A stretch of 64,000 bases of DNA from positions 248,001 through 312,000 of the forward strand of contig NZ_LAYY01000001.1 in assembly GCF_000986785.1 (NCBI RefSeq). Direction: 5' to 3'. The position numbers were made by a program, and so were the translations under genes. The stretch's first letter is position 1. Every line of letters begins with the position of its first letter. Origin of the DNA: Mesobacillus campisalis. Its GTDB lineage: Bacteria; Bacillota; Bacilli; Bacillales; Cytobacillaceae. The notes below the pieces were generated by a model. The model saw nothing but the letters and a program-made list of their open reading frames with translations, searched no databases and was not told the DNA's origin. Shown one piece after another: positions 54,162 through 62,198 of the stretch.

Positions 54162-55202
54162 TTAAACGATGATCAGTTTATGAGCTGGGATCGACAAGGT
54201 TACAGAATCTCCGACTTGATAAATCACATCATCCGATTCGTTGACAAGTAAAGCGCCGATCGGCGTTTCAATTTCATACTGGTAAGACTTGCCCAGGAAG
54301 GTACGAACTTTAACTGTCCCGGACACTGTGTTATTTTCATTTGGCTCAGTGCCTGTCACAATATCGATATCGTCAGGGCGTATCGTTCCAGTACGTTTAT
54401 CTGTTTCCCACTGCCTGGTGCTTAGAAAAATCGTTCCATCTCCTGCTTTGTACTTCCCTTCTTCTACTCTCGTTAATTGAAAGAAGTTCTCAAAGCCAAT
54501 GAAGCGGGCAACAAACTCCGTTTTCGGATTTTTATAAATTTCTTCTGGGGTGTCAAACTGTTCAATAATCCCTTTATTCATAACCGCTACTTTGTCAGAA
54601 ATCGAGAAACACTCTTCCTGGTCATGAGTGACAAACACAGATGTAATCCCTAATTGGCTTTGGATGCGTTTAATTTCGATTCTCATCGCCACACGCAGCT
54701 TGGCATCCAAGTTACTAAGCGGTTCATCCAATAAGAGCAATTTCGGTTCAATGACCAGGGCACGTGCTAATGCCACACGTTGCCTCTGCCCGCCCGAAAG
54801 CTGTTTTGGATAGCGATCGCCCAGCTCTTCCAGACCTGTTATCGCTAAAATATCTTTTACTTTTTGGTCGATTACATTCTTTTTTTCCTTACGCAGCTTT
54901 AAGCCGAATGCGACGTTTTCCCTGATTGTTAGATGGGGAAACAAAGCATAGCTTTGGAATACCATGCCAAATTTACGCTTATGGACAGGCACCTTTGTCA
55001 AGTTTTGACTGTCAACTAGGAATTCTCCATCATTTGGATTAATTAATCCTGCAATGACACGTAAAGTGGTTGTTTTCCCGCAGCCGGAAGGCCCTAACAA
55101 GGAGACCAATTCACCTTTTTCAATCGATAAATTCAAATCTTTTAATATATCATTTTTATGATCATAGCTCACGCGAATATCTTTTAGTTCCACATAGGAC
55201 AT
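54162..55202 (-). CDS. ABC transporter ATP-binding protein, PotA-like
   Basis: A 346-residue ATPase. Walker A GPSGCGKTT, Q-loop FQSYALFPHLTIRENVAFG, signature LSGGQRQRVALARAL, Walker B LLLLDEPLSNLDAKLR and the switch histidine VFVTHDQEE. A C-terminal TOBE domain (about 270-346, IRPDDIDIV) is that of the PotA/FbpC/MalK group. The ATG at 55202 follows AAAGGGGG; a longer frame lacks a site. The product energises the two permeases encoded directly upstream. Confidence 0.9.
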   Translation of the reverse strand: MSYVELKDIRVSYDHKNDILKDLNLSIEKGELVSLLGPSGCGKTTTLRVIAGLINPNDGEFLVDSQNLTKVPVHKRKFGMVFQSYALFPHLTIRENVAFGLKLRKEKKNVIDQKVKDILAITGLEELGDRYPKQLSGGQRQRVALARALVIEPKLLLLDEPLSNLDAKLRVAMRIEIKRIQSQLGITSVFVTHDQEECFSISDKVAVMNKGIIEQFDTPEEIYKNPKTEFVARFIGFENFFQLTRVEEGKYKAGDGTIFLSTRQWETDKRTGTIRPDDIDIVTGTEPNENNTVSGTVKVRTFLGKSYQYEIETPIGALLVNESDDVIYQVGDSVTLSIPAHKLIIV

Positions 55203-55241
55203 GATGGTGGTTCCCCCTTTGCTGTCTTTTCTTGTCACTTT

Positions 55242-56021
55242 CTATGAAATGCTTGCTAACCCCAATGTCTTTTCAATAACGAACATGAGGACGACGGTTC
55301 CCAGCATTAGAATCACAGAAAGTGCAGATACGGATGGGTCATAGTTGTATTCAATGTAATTCATTAAGCTTGTGGGCAGCATGGTTACACCTGGTCCTGA
55401 TAAAAACTGCGACACCGGAATATTGTTAAAAGAATTGATGAATGCCAGCATAAAGGAAGCAAAAATTCCCGACGTAATATTTGGCAAAACGACTTTCATG
55501 AATGCTTGCAGTTTCGTACAGCCTAACGTCCAGGAAACTTCTTCAATAGATCCATCCAGTTGCTCAATGGTTGAGCCTACGACACGGATCACATAAGGCA
55601 GGCAAATCAGGAAATGACCCAGCAGCAAGCCTTGAATGAGCGGAAATTGCAGTTGAATAACAATAAATTGGTATAAAGAGTACCCCACAACCAAGCCTGG
55701 TACGATGGTAGGTGACAGGAAAAAGCTTTTAATCCAATTTCGCCCGAAAATGCTGTGGCGAGCCAATGAATAGGCAGCCGGAACTCCCACCAAGAGGGCC
55801 AAAACTGTTCCCCAAAATGCGATTTGCAAACTTAAAAGGAAGCTGTTCACAAAGGATTGGTTTTCAAACACCTTGCCATACCAGTCAAGTGTGAAGCCTT
55901 GAATGGGAAATTGGATCGTTGAGTTGGTCCCAAAAGAAGTAACAACGATGATAAGCAATGGAACAAACAGAAATGCAAATACCAAACCCGCAAAGATTTT
56001 CAAACCGATTTGTTTACGCAC
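55242..56021 (-). CDS. ABC transporter permease, PotC-like
   Basis: A 259-residue permease with six helices (PLLIIVVTSFGTNSTIQFPIQ after helix 1, as in PotC). The EAA loop reads IEEVSWTLGCTKLQAFMKVVLPN in two parts. It ends 39 bases before the ATPase start and begins inside the last codons of the PotB-like gene (8-base overlap), so translation is coupled. Confidence 0.9.
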   Translation of the reverse strand: MRKQIGLKIFAGLVFAFLFVPLLIIVVTSFGTNSTIQFPIQGFTLDWYGKVFENQSFVNSFLLSLQIAFWGTVLALLVGVPAAYSLARHSIFGRNWIKSFFLSPTIVPGLVVGYSLYQFIVIQLQFPLIQGLLLGHFLICLPYVIRVVGSTIEQLDGSIEEVSWTLGCTKLQAFMKVVLPNITSGIFASFMLAFINSFNNIPVSQFLSGPGVTMLPTSLMNYIEYNYDPSVSALSVILMLGTVVLMFVIEKTLGLASIS

Positions 56022-56850
56022 TTACCTCACCTCTCTTATCCATCCGTCCAGCAACGACGTTAAATAGCTTCATCACGACTAAAGTGGCCACAATCATCAC
56101 CAGGGCGATGACACTTGCACCTTGCCAGTTGCCTAGCGCCGTCGCATTTTGATACAAGAAGGTGGCCAGCATGATGTTCCGGTTTCCACCTAACAATTGC
56201 GGAGTTGTATAAGCTGTCATCGTTCCTGTGAACACCAAAATGCTTCCGACAATGATGCCTGGTACACTTAGTGGTAAGACCACTTTGACAAAAGCAATCA
56301 AACGATTGGCACCTAATGTTTCTGCTGCTTCCATGATTTCTGTCTCAATGTTTTCCAGAATTCCTACTAAGGTAATGATCATCAAAGGCAGGAATAGATA
56401 CACCGATCCAATGATAATCGCAAACTCTGTATACAGTAGTGTAAGTGGTTCGGAAATCACTCCGAGACCCATTAACGTGTTATTCACGACTCCGCCTTGT
56501 CCCAAAATCGTAATCCAGGCGAAACTTCGCACAACGGAATTGGTTAAGAGCGGAAACAACGTTAAAGACATTAACAGGCCGCGCCATTTTTTCGGACTTT
56601 GCGAAATGTAATAAGCTGTCGGAACTCCCAACAACACACAAACCAATGTCACAATCAGGGAAATTTTTATGGTCCTCCAAAAAATCCCCACATTATAATC
56701 ATCCATAAAGAACGAAATATAATGGGCCAAGGTGAACCCTCCATCAAAGAACGTTGGAAAAATGATGGAGATAAGAGGTAACACCAAAAATAAGATCAAA
56801 AGAATCAATCCTGGAGCCAGGATGAGATATGGAATTCTACGCTGTGTCAT
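56014..56850 (-). CDS. ABC transporter permease, PotB-like
   Basis: A 278-residue permease and the first gene of the operon. The N-terminal helix is LILAPGLILLILFLVLPLISII. The coupling loop is IMEAAETLGANRLIAFVKVVLP. The ATG at 56850 has GAGG six bases upstream; a GTG four codons earlier overlaps that site. A 200-base leader with a terminator and a guanine riboswitch lies upstream. Confidence 0.9.
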   Translation of the reverse strand: MTQRRIPYLILAPGLILLILFLVLPLISIIFPTFFDGGFTLAHYISFFMDDYNVGIFWRTIKISLIVTLVCVLLGVPTAYYISQSPKKWRGLLMSLTLFPLLTNSVVRSFAWITILGQGGVVNNTLMGLGVISEPLTLLYTEFAIIIGSVYLFLPLMIITLVGILENIETEIMEAAETLGANRLIAFVKVVLPLSVPGIIVGSILVFTGTMTAYTTPQLLGGNRNIMLATFLYQNATALGNWQGASVIALVMIVATLVVMKLFNVVAGRMDKRGEVSA

Positions 56851-57044
56851 ATCTGGCCTCACTTTCTATTACTTTATTAAGATATTTTTATCATTATAGA
56901 TAAGATAATTATCCTTGATAACACATTAAACGAACAATATTAGTTAATTACGCAAAAATCATTCGTGTTATAAGCTGAATGAGTTGAAAAAAAATAATAC
57001 AATTAGAAAATGTTCGTTTTTTTGTTCAAACGATTTAATTATAA

Positions 57045-57102
57045 TTAAAAGAGCCCAGGAAATATGTTCCACCGCCATGAGTGAACAATATTTCCTGGGC
57101 TC
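57045..57102 (-). terminator. Riboswitch-controlled intrinsic terminator
   Basis: On the minus strand GAGCCCAGGAAATAT-TGTTC pairs with GAACA-TATTTCCTGGGCTC (19 bp, one bulge) and is followed by TTTTAATT. It lies about 60 bases after the aptamer. The hexamer ACTCAT in its loop is complementary to ATGAGT in the 3' strand of aptamer stem P1, which offers a possible antiterminator pairing. Confidence 0.85.
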
Positions 57103-57161
57103 CAAATAAGATGGGTCTCTCACCACTAGTAAATAAGAGACGGAACACCATGATATCGCTA

Positions 57162-57226
57162 CTCATAGTCGAACCTTTACGGGGTTCGGTAGAAACTCGC
57201 AGGCCATATCCCTGCTATTATATGAG
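57162..57226 (-). ncRNA. Guanine-class purine riboswitch aptamer
   Basis: Read on the minus strand, every invariant part is present: P1 CTCATA/TATGAG, J1/2 TATAAT, P2 GCAGG/CCTGC with loop GATATGG, J2/3 AGTTTCTACC, P3 with loop CCGTAAA, and J3/1 GACTATGAG. The base that selects the ligand (position 74 in xpt numbering) is C, so guanine or hypoxanthine is the expected ligand, not adenine (which needs U). With the downstream terminator it should switch the operon off when guanine is plentiful. Confidence 0.95.
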
Positions 57227-57253
57227 AGAACTATTCATTTTTAGTACTATTGC

Positions 57254-57282
57254 ATCATAACAAAATAATTATCATCTGAAAA
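57254..57282 (-). promoter_or_regulatory. Candidate sigma-A promoter of the riboswitch operon
   Basis: TTTTCA (57282-57277) and TATGAT (57259-57254) are separated by 17 bases, and the -10 box lies about 28 bases before the aptamer. This is the only well-placed pair seen between the riboswitch and the dispersed repeat. Confidence 0.6.
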
Positions 57283-57293
57283 GCTTTTTTTTT

Positions 57294-57321
57294 TGAAACA
57301 AGGGGACGGTTCTCCTGCTTA
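57294..57321 (+). repeat. GGGGACGGTTCT dispersed repeat, right copy
   Basis: TTGAAACAAGGGGACGG continues TTCTCCTGCTTA. It is the inverted partner of 49905-49933, differing at only a few positions. The two copies bracket the riboswitch operon. Confidence 0.75.
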
Positions 57322-57513
57322 CCTAATTTTTTCCTGAACCCTGGGAGCAATAGAAAATGACTGCAGAAATCAAGAAAAATACAGGGAATGTCACACCATT
57401 CAATATCGGGTTATGTAGCTCTTTTTATGCCAAGAAAATGAATATTCCACTCTTACCAGCGGAGGAGTTGTTTCGAAGTTGATTCTGATGTTTGATATGA
57501 GTATAAACAATAA
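57322..57513. other. Intergenic stretch without recognisable gene
   Basis: About 190 bases between the repeat and the BrnTA terminator. One minus-strand frame shows a short run of plausible residues broken by stops. I cannot tie it to a family; it may be decayed coding sequence. Confidence 0.4.
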
Positions 57514-57536
57514 GAGAAGTGCGCTAAACACTTCTC
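57514..57536 (-). terminator. Intrinsic terminator of the BrnTA operon
   Basis: GAGAAGTG pairs with CACTTCTC around a 7-base loop and TTATTGTTT follows on the minus strand, about 45 bases after the antitoxin stop codon. Confidence 0.75.
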
Positions 57537-57579
57537 CCTGAAATCTCTATATGTCAAATTGGTGGTTATTGGCGGTTGG

Positions 57580-57990
57580 CTAAGTCAGAATTTTTTCTCT
57601 TTTTTCTTCTTCATACACTCTTTCTGCCACAAACTGCTTCAATAATGTCTGGTAAGGAATCTGCTTAATATCAGCGATTTTTTGTAGCCTTACTAATAAA
57701 TCATTTTCGATTCTTAGATTTATTGGTCTTGTAGATTGTTTTCTTGGGGGTGGCAGGTCTTCATCATCTTCTTCAATATAAGTCTCTTCCATAAGATCCT
57801 CGCTCATGGCATGCGTTTCCCAATAGCGAACGGTTTCTTCCTCAGTCATATTTTCTGGTACTTCACTTATGTCATGGATGATCAGCCTGCCTAATTCGTC
57901 ATATTCCTTTTCTTTTAAAGACTTCTCCCTTACTTCATCTTCAAATATCTTATTTATCATCTCTTTTGCCTCTTTGTTTACCTCGTTCAT
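57580..57990 (-). CDS. brnA: BrnA-like antitoxin (CopG/RHH) with long acidic N-terminus
   Basis: A 136-residue protein. The C-terminal part (about 85-136, RPINLRIENDLLVRLQKIADIKQIPYQTLLKQFV in two parts) is a ribbon-helix-helix DNA-binding domain of the BrnA/CopG type. The N-terminal half is highly charged and carries an acidic run followed by prolines (IEEDDEDLPPPRK), which would wrap the basic toxin. AAGGAGG precedes the ATG. It starts five bases after the toxin gene, the toxin-first order typical of brnT-brnA. It is longer than most BrnA proteins. Confidence 0.85.
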   Translation of the reverse strand: MNEVNKEAKEMINKIFEDEVREKSLKEKEYDELGRLIIHDISEVPENMTEEETVRYWETHAMSEDLMEETYIEEDDEDLPPPRKQSTRPINLRIENDLLVRLQKIADIKQIPYQTLLKQFVAERVYEEEKREKILT

Positions 57991-57995
57991 TTTTT

Positions 57996-58250
57996 TTACC
58001 TCCTTTTGTTATAAGATTTTCTTTCCCGTTCAGTGGCATCCCATCCGGTAAAGGGCCTAAATTTTTTCTCTCTTTTTGTGTATATTATAGCCAATATTCG
58101 CCCTTCTTCTGACATCCCTACAATTTTTCTGTTCCCACTATGAGCATTATGAATGCACCGGTTAGGATCAGAAAAGATTTCTTCTACTTCTTGAGGAGTA
58201 ATGTTATGTCTAGCAAGATGTCCTATGTTTTCTCTATCCCAATCAAACAT
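57996..58250 (-). CDS. brnT: BrnT-like ribonuclease toxin
   Basis: An 84-residue protein of the BrnT family (RelE-like fold), which cleaves RNA when not held by BrnA. The family pattern is clear: FDWDRENIGHLARHNITPQE at the N-terminus, VEEIFSDPNR, IVGMSEEGRILAIIYTKRE in the core strands and ERERKSYNKRR at the end. I start at the ATG 58250, which has AGGGAGAGG upstream; an in-frame extension lies in the promoter region. Confidence 0.88.
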   Translation of the reverse strand: MFDWDRENIGHLARHNITPQEVEEIFSDPNRCIHNAHSGNRKIVGMSEEGRILAIIYTKREKKFRPFTGWDATERERKSYNKRR

Positions 58251-58270
58251 GGAACCCTCTCCCTTATTAT

Positions 58271-58321
58271 ATGTATAGACCGTCGTATATACATTATAAA
58301 CTCTCACTTATTATTTTACAA
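58271..58321 (-). promoter_or_regulatory. brnTA promoter and operator
   Basis: On the minus strand TTGTAA (58321-58316) and TATAAT (58298-58293) are 17 bases apart. An inverted repeat ATGTATA-N10-TATACAT (58271-58294) starts at the -10 box, a position where a BrnA/BrnT complex could repress its own operon. Confidence 0.7.
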
Positions 58322-58420
58322 CTTTTGGATAAAAGGTCCGCCAGAGTGGCCATGAAAAAAGAAAGGCTCAAGGACCTTCCTTTTTACGAGTATTTTAGTC
58401 TTTTACATAACTTAGTTTTA

Positions 58421-58612
58421 AAAAATAACGGAGAAATTCCGCTTATATTGGGAAATACCGATATTTCCTGGAATATAAGGGAGGTTTTTCCGCTTATAGC
58501 CATCCAATTCTTTGATTTTGGTCAATATTTAGAAGTTAATCGGAATTTCTCCGCTTATTTGAGCTTCATGAAGCCCTGTTTTACACATTAACCGGAATTT
58601 CTCCGCCTATGT
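58421..58612 (+). repeat. Dispersed intergenic repeat, copy C (~192 bp)
   Basis: The best-preserved copy. Blocks in order: ACGGAGAAATTCCGCTTATA, GGGAAATACCGATATTTCCT, GGGAGGTTTTTCCGCTTATA, AGTTAATCGGAATTTCTCCG, AACCGGAATTTCTCCGCCTAT. Internal units are themselves variants of one another (CGGAATTTCTCCGCTTAT and its near-palindrome), so the element looks built from a repeated 18-20-base unit in both orientations. Confidence 0.82.
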
Positions 58613-58713
58613 ACACCTTGCCTGTACGAAAAATCATTGAAAAAGCGATATGTACCGCCAACAATCGTTTTTGGTCAATAAAGCCTGACTTAAGATGCAC
58701 AGGCTACTCCCCT

Positions 58714-60639
58714 TCACTCCCGAGATTTCCCAAGTTCTTTTTGCAGGAATTGAATTTCCTTTTGAATGCCAGGAAAACCCTCTATCTCGGGAATTTCTAT
58801 CGGCTTTGGCGACACATTTCGTGTCGCAGCATTCGCCATTGCTTCAAAGGCAAGTAAAATTTGGGCTAACTTTTCATCGGAAAGGTTGGGCCTATTATTT
58901 TCCTTTGAACAATTTTTCAATAAGTATCCTAAATGCTTGACGGTAAAGATAACAGGCCAGTAATAATCCAAAGCCTTCCGATTAGCCGGAATCTCACCCG
59001 AAGCGGTGGTATACAAGGTCTGTAAGTTATTTATATTGGTTCTCATTTTCATTCTTTCCCTGCTTTTTCTTGCAGCAAATCCTTCTCCTTGATCCGAAAA
59101 AAGGACAAAAAGGAACTGTGCCTGACTTCGAAGGGTTTTGCTCAGTAAGTGAGGAATCCTGCTGGAAGCGGATTTTCTCCCTGTCAGATAAACACCTAAT
59201 AGGCCAATTCCACTGCCGATTATAATATCAATAAATCGTGCCTCCGCAAAATAGGCAAAACTTAACATCCCTTCACTCGTACTTTCAGCCATTAACAGTG
59301 CATTCGGTGTAAAGAAAAGAGCTGCTAATCCGTAATTCTTCACGATAAACAACTCGGTCACAAAGGTTAATCCAAAAATAAACAGCACAATCACAAAGCC
59401 GGATGGATTCAAGGAAAGAACGAACCCCGCAATGACGATTCCAATGACCGTCCCAATAAACCGTTGAATCGCTCGGTGAAAGGTTGATACAATGGTTGCA
59501 CCCGACATCACGGCTACACAAGATAAGGGAACCCAATAGGAACGGGCAAAATCAAGCTGATAGGCAATAATCGCCGCAATGGCTGTAATCACTCCAAAGC
59601 GTACGGACGAAATAAACACGATTGAATTTTTATCGAACGCACCCATAAAAATGGTTTTTAAGGAGACATGATCAAATTGAATCGACTTGTTTATTTTACT
59701 AATCGGTTCATTGAGGATGGCTTCAGCATTATAAATGATGGAGAACAGCTGGCTTACCTGCTTTTCCATTTTATCCGGCTGCAATATCCTCGTCTTTTCC
59801 CGCTTATCACGCTTTTCTAAAGAATGTGCAAGCAATCGGGCCGATTCCCCCAACTCTTTAGGCAATGAGGCCTCTGCATTTGAAAATTTTTCAACCACCT
59901 TGATAAACAGTTCATTGGCAGATATGTTCAATAGATATAATCGATTGAACATGTCAGTCGTTCTCCACGGAATATAACTTGCTGAAAGAGTCTCTTCCGA
60001 ATCACGTAAAACCTCCATTACTTTATGCTTGTTTTCAGTGAATCTAGTGGTTCCGACTGAATCCAAAAGGTCCGCCAGCTGCAAATAAACTCTAGTCACC
60101 ACACCTGTTTCCGGGCTATGCGGGTTAAAAAACAAGCCGGCCATCGCTATTATCCAAGATAAGCAGCCGCTTAGAAACACTAATCCCGCTCTTAAGAATG
60201 CTTCATCCGGGTTAATCGGCATCCCTGTTGCCATGGCGAAAACCAGCACGAAAAAGATGGCGGAAGGACCGGCTATTTTTAATGCGCCGAAAACAAAAAT
60301 GGCGGCCGCTCCAATGATTCCCATTAAAATCGCAACGGCTAATGGATAGGGTGCACTAATACTTCCCAAATAGGTAACAAGGGTCAAGCCAAGAACGACA
60401 CAAAAGATTTTCTTTGCCCGCTGCGCATATGGAATATTAAAAACATATAAATAGGCAAAACCACCCAAGCCCGCAATTAAACCATATTGCAGCTGGCCAA
60501 AGGCTAATCCAATCAACACAGGCAGAGCAGCAGCAAGCCCTGCACTAAATGCTTTTAACCAAGGGAAGGGTTTCTTATTTACTTTCAGCGCCTGCATAAA
60601 AATAGAAGGTGCAATTCCGTTTGATTGGTTGTCTCTCAT
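58714..60639 (-). CDS. FUSC-family membrane protein (aromatic-acid/fusaric-acid exporter-like)
   Basis: A 641-residue protein made of two hydrophobic blocks (about 25-175 and 345-490) separated by a soluble helical segment, and a soluble C-terminus, the layout of FUSC/YccS/AaeB-like proteins. The second block contains the family pattern DFARSYWVPLSCVAVMSGAT followed by HRAIQRFIGTVIGI. AAGGAT precedes the ATG. Relatives export aromatic acids or similar compounds; the substrate here is unknown. The gene stands alone between the BrnTA region and glgC. Confidence 0.82.
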   Translation of the reverse strand: MRDNQSNGIAPSIFMQALKVNKKPFPWLKAFSAGLAAALPVLIGLAFGQLQYGLIAGLGGFAYLYVFNIPYAQRAKKIFCVVLGLTLVTYLGSISAPYPLAVAILMGIIGAAAIFVFGALKIAGPSAIFFVLVFAMATGMPINPDEAFLRAGLVFLSGCLSWIIAMAGLFFNPHSPETGVVTRVYLQLADLLDSVGTTRFTENKHKVMEVLRDSEETLSASYIPWRTTDMFNRLYLLNISANELFIKVVEKFSNAEASLPKELGESARLLAHSLEKRDKREKTRILQPDKMEKQVSQLFSIIYNAEAILNEPISKINKSIQFDHVSLKTIFMGAFDKNSIVFISSVRFGVITAIAAIIAYQLDFARSYWVPLSCVAVMSGATIVSTFHRAIQRFIGTVIGIVIAGFVLSLNPSGFVIVLFIFGLTFVTELFIVKNYGLAALFFTPNALLMAESTSEGMLSFAYFAEARFIDIIIGSGIGLLGVYLTGRKSASSRIPHLLSKTLRSQAQFLFVLFSDQGEGFAARKSRERMKMRTNINNLQTLYTTASGEIPANRKALDYYWPVIFTVKHLGYLLKNCSKENNRPNLSDEKLAQILLAFEAMANAATRNVSPKPIEIPEIEGFPGIQKEIQFLQKELGKSRE

Positions 60640-60732
60640 CTTTATCCTTCTTTACTATTATTTCTATTATCATTATGCTTAGATTACTTTATTGTTATGA
60701 GTACCCCTTTTCCATAAAAAAAGCCTATCAGA

Positions 60733-60764
60733 AAAAAGCAAAGGGCACATCCCCTTTGCTTTTT
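60733..60764 (-). terminator. Intrinsic terminator of glgC
   Basis: AAAAAGCAAAGGG pairs with CCCTTTGCTTTTT. The arm overlaps the last base of the glgC stop codon, and TTTTTTCTGATAGG follows on the minus strand. Confidence 0.83.
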
Positions 60765-61908
60765 ACGCGCTCATCTCTTCTTCTTGATGATCCTTCTTCC
60801 TTGCAATTAACGTAACTTCCTGACTATAGCCGATATTGTTATTACTCTCTATGACCGTTCCCGAATCAATGACGGCATTTTCGATTTTGACATTGTCACC
60901 GACGACGGCACCAGGCAAGATTACGGAGTTTTTAATGATCGTACCCTTACCAACCCTAACTCCAGGTGAGAGGACTGACCTTTGAACATGGCCACTTACC
61001 TGACACCCCTCGCTTAACACGGATTGGGTTATGAGAGCCGATTCGTCCAGAATCAAAGGAGGCTGGGAAGGTTGTGCCGTATATATTTTCCACTCTTTAT
61101 CATCAAGGAGCGGATTTTGGTCTCCGCGCAATAAATCCAGATTCGCTTCCCAAAAGCTCTCCACCGTGCCAACGTCCTTCCAGTACCCTTTAAATTGATA
61201 GGCAGAGAGGTGATAATTTTCCCTAATCATATAGGGAATTACATCTTTTCCAAAGTCCTCAAATGCAAGTCCATCCGGATTATCACTTGTCAGAATATGT
61301 TTTAAGGCCTTCCAATTAAAAATATAAATCCCCATTGAAGCCAAGTTCGAATTGGGACTTTCCGGTTTTTCTTCAAACTCTGTTATTTGCTTCGAATCAG
61401 GATTCATATTCATGATGCCAAACCTGCTTGCCTCATCCCATGGTACCTCTATCACCGATATGGTTGCGTCAGCAGAATGCTTCTTATGGTGCTCGAGCAT
61501 CTTGCTGTAATCCATTTTGTAAATATGGTCTCCCGACAGGATGAGTACATATTCCGGATCATGAGAGTCAATGAAATCCAGGTTTTGATAAATGGAGTGA
61601 GCGGTTCCCTCATACAATCCTTTTTCGTTGGCACGATCATACGGTGAAAGGATGGTGAGCCCATCTTCCCCCTTATTCAAGTTCCAGCAATCACCTGTCC
61701 CTATGTAGTTCTTTAGAGTATGGTGCTGATATTGAGTAAGCACCCCAACAGTGTGAACCCCCGAATTACAGCAATTGCTTAAAGCAAAATCAATTATTCG
61801 ATATTTCCCGCCATATGGAACAGCCGGTTTAGCTTTATCCTCGGTCAATTTTTTTAATCTCGAACCTCTGCCGCCTGCCAGCAGCATGGCAATCATTTCT
61901 TTTCCCAT
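60763..61908 (-). CDS. glgC: Glucose-1-phosphate adenylyltransferase
   Basis: A 381-residue nucleotidyltransferase that makes ADP-glucose for glycogen. The pyrophosphorylase loop is [20 protein letters not shown]; the sugar-binding segment [15 protein letters not shown], the catalytic [15 protein letters not shown] and a C-terminal left-handed beta-helix (hexapeptide repeats) follow. AAGGAGG precedes the ATG. In B. subtilis glgC sits in glgBCDAP, but here neither glgD, glgA nor glgB is next to it and a terminator follows directly. Confidence 0.93.
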   Translation of the reverse strand: MGKEMIAMLLAGGRGSRLKKLTEDKAKPAVPYGGKYRIIDFALSNCCNSGVHTVGVLTQYQHHTLKNYIGTGDCWNLNKGEDGLTILSPYDRANEKGLYEGTAHSIYQNLDFIDSHDPEYVLILSGDHIYKMDYSKMLEHHKKHSADATISVIEVPWDEASRFGIMNMNPDSKQITEFEEKPESPNSNLASMGIYIFNWKALKHILTSDNPDGLAFEDFGKDVIPYMIRENYHLSAYQFKGYWKDVGTVESFWEANLDLLRGDQNPLLDDKEWKIYTAQPSQPPLILDESALITQSVLSEGCQVSGHVQRSVLSPGVRVGKGTIIKNSVILPGAVVGDNVKIENAVIDSGTVIESNNNIGYSQEVTLIARKKDHQEEEMSA

Positions 61909-62149
61909 TGCTAGTTTTCCTCCTTAGAAGTCGTTTCTTGGTATGCGATTACTATCCGGAGAGAATAATATTCCCTTGAATTCAAAGAACTTTCTCGTGG
62001 AAGTACCTCACCCATCCTTCCTAAATCTAATTACCCCTTTGTTTGCTCACTCTTTCACTTCCCGCTGTATTGGATTTGTAAACTAAAATTTTTATTGTGG
62101 AAAAGTTTTGTGCGATTCTGACAAAGTATTTAAACAATAACCACAATAA
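61909..62149. other. Upstream region of glgC
   Basis: About 240 bases of AT-rich sequence, no gene. It must carry the glgC promoter. I see no convincing -35/-10 pair or riboswitch. Confidence 0.4.
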
Positions 62150-62187
62150 AAACCCCTCCAGATTTATAAAATCATCCAGAGGGGGCA
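62150..62187 (-). terminator. Intrinsic terminator after the small membrane ORF
   Basis: On the minus strand CCCCTC pairs with GAGGGG (plus flanking pairs) and TTTTTATTG follows. It lies about 12 bases after the stop of the 25-codon ORF. Confidence 0.7.
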
Positions 62188-62198
62188 TTTGCTCATTA

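Noticed and set aside
53038-56850. Naming the ABC genes potABCD (spermidine/putrescine uptake)
   Set aside because: The family resemblance is real, but the guanine riboswitch and the two deaminases argue against a polyamine role, so no pot symbol was given.
57322-57513. Transposase remnant
   Set aside because: One frame shows some plausible residues between stops, but no IS motif (DDE, terminal repeats) could be recognised.
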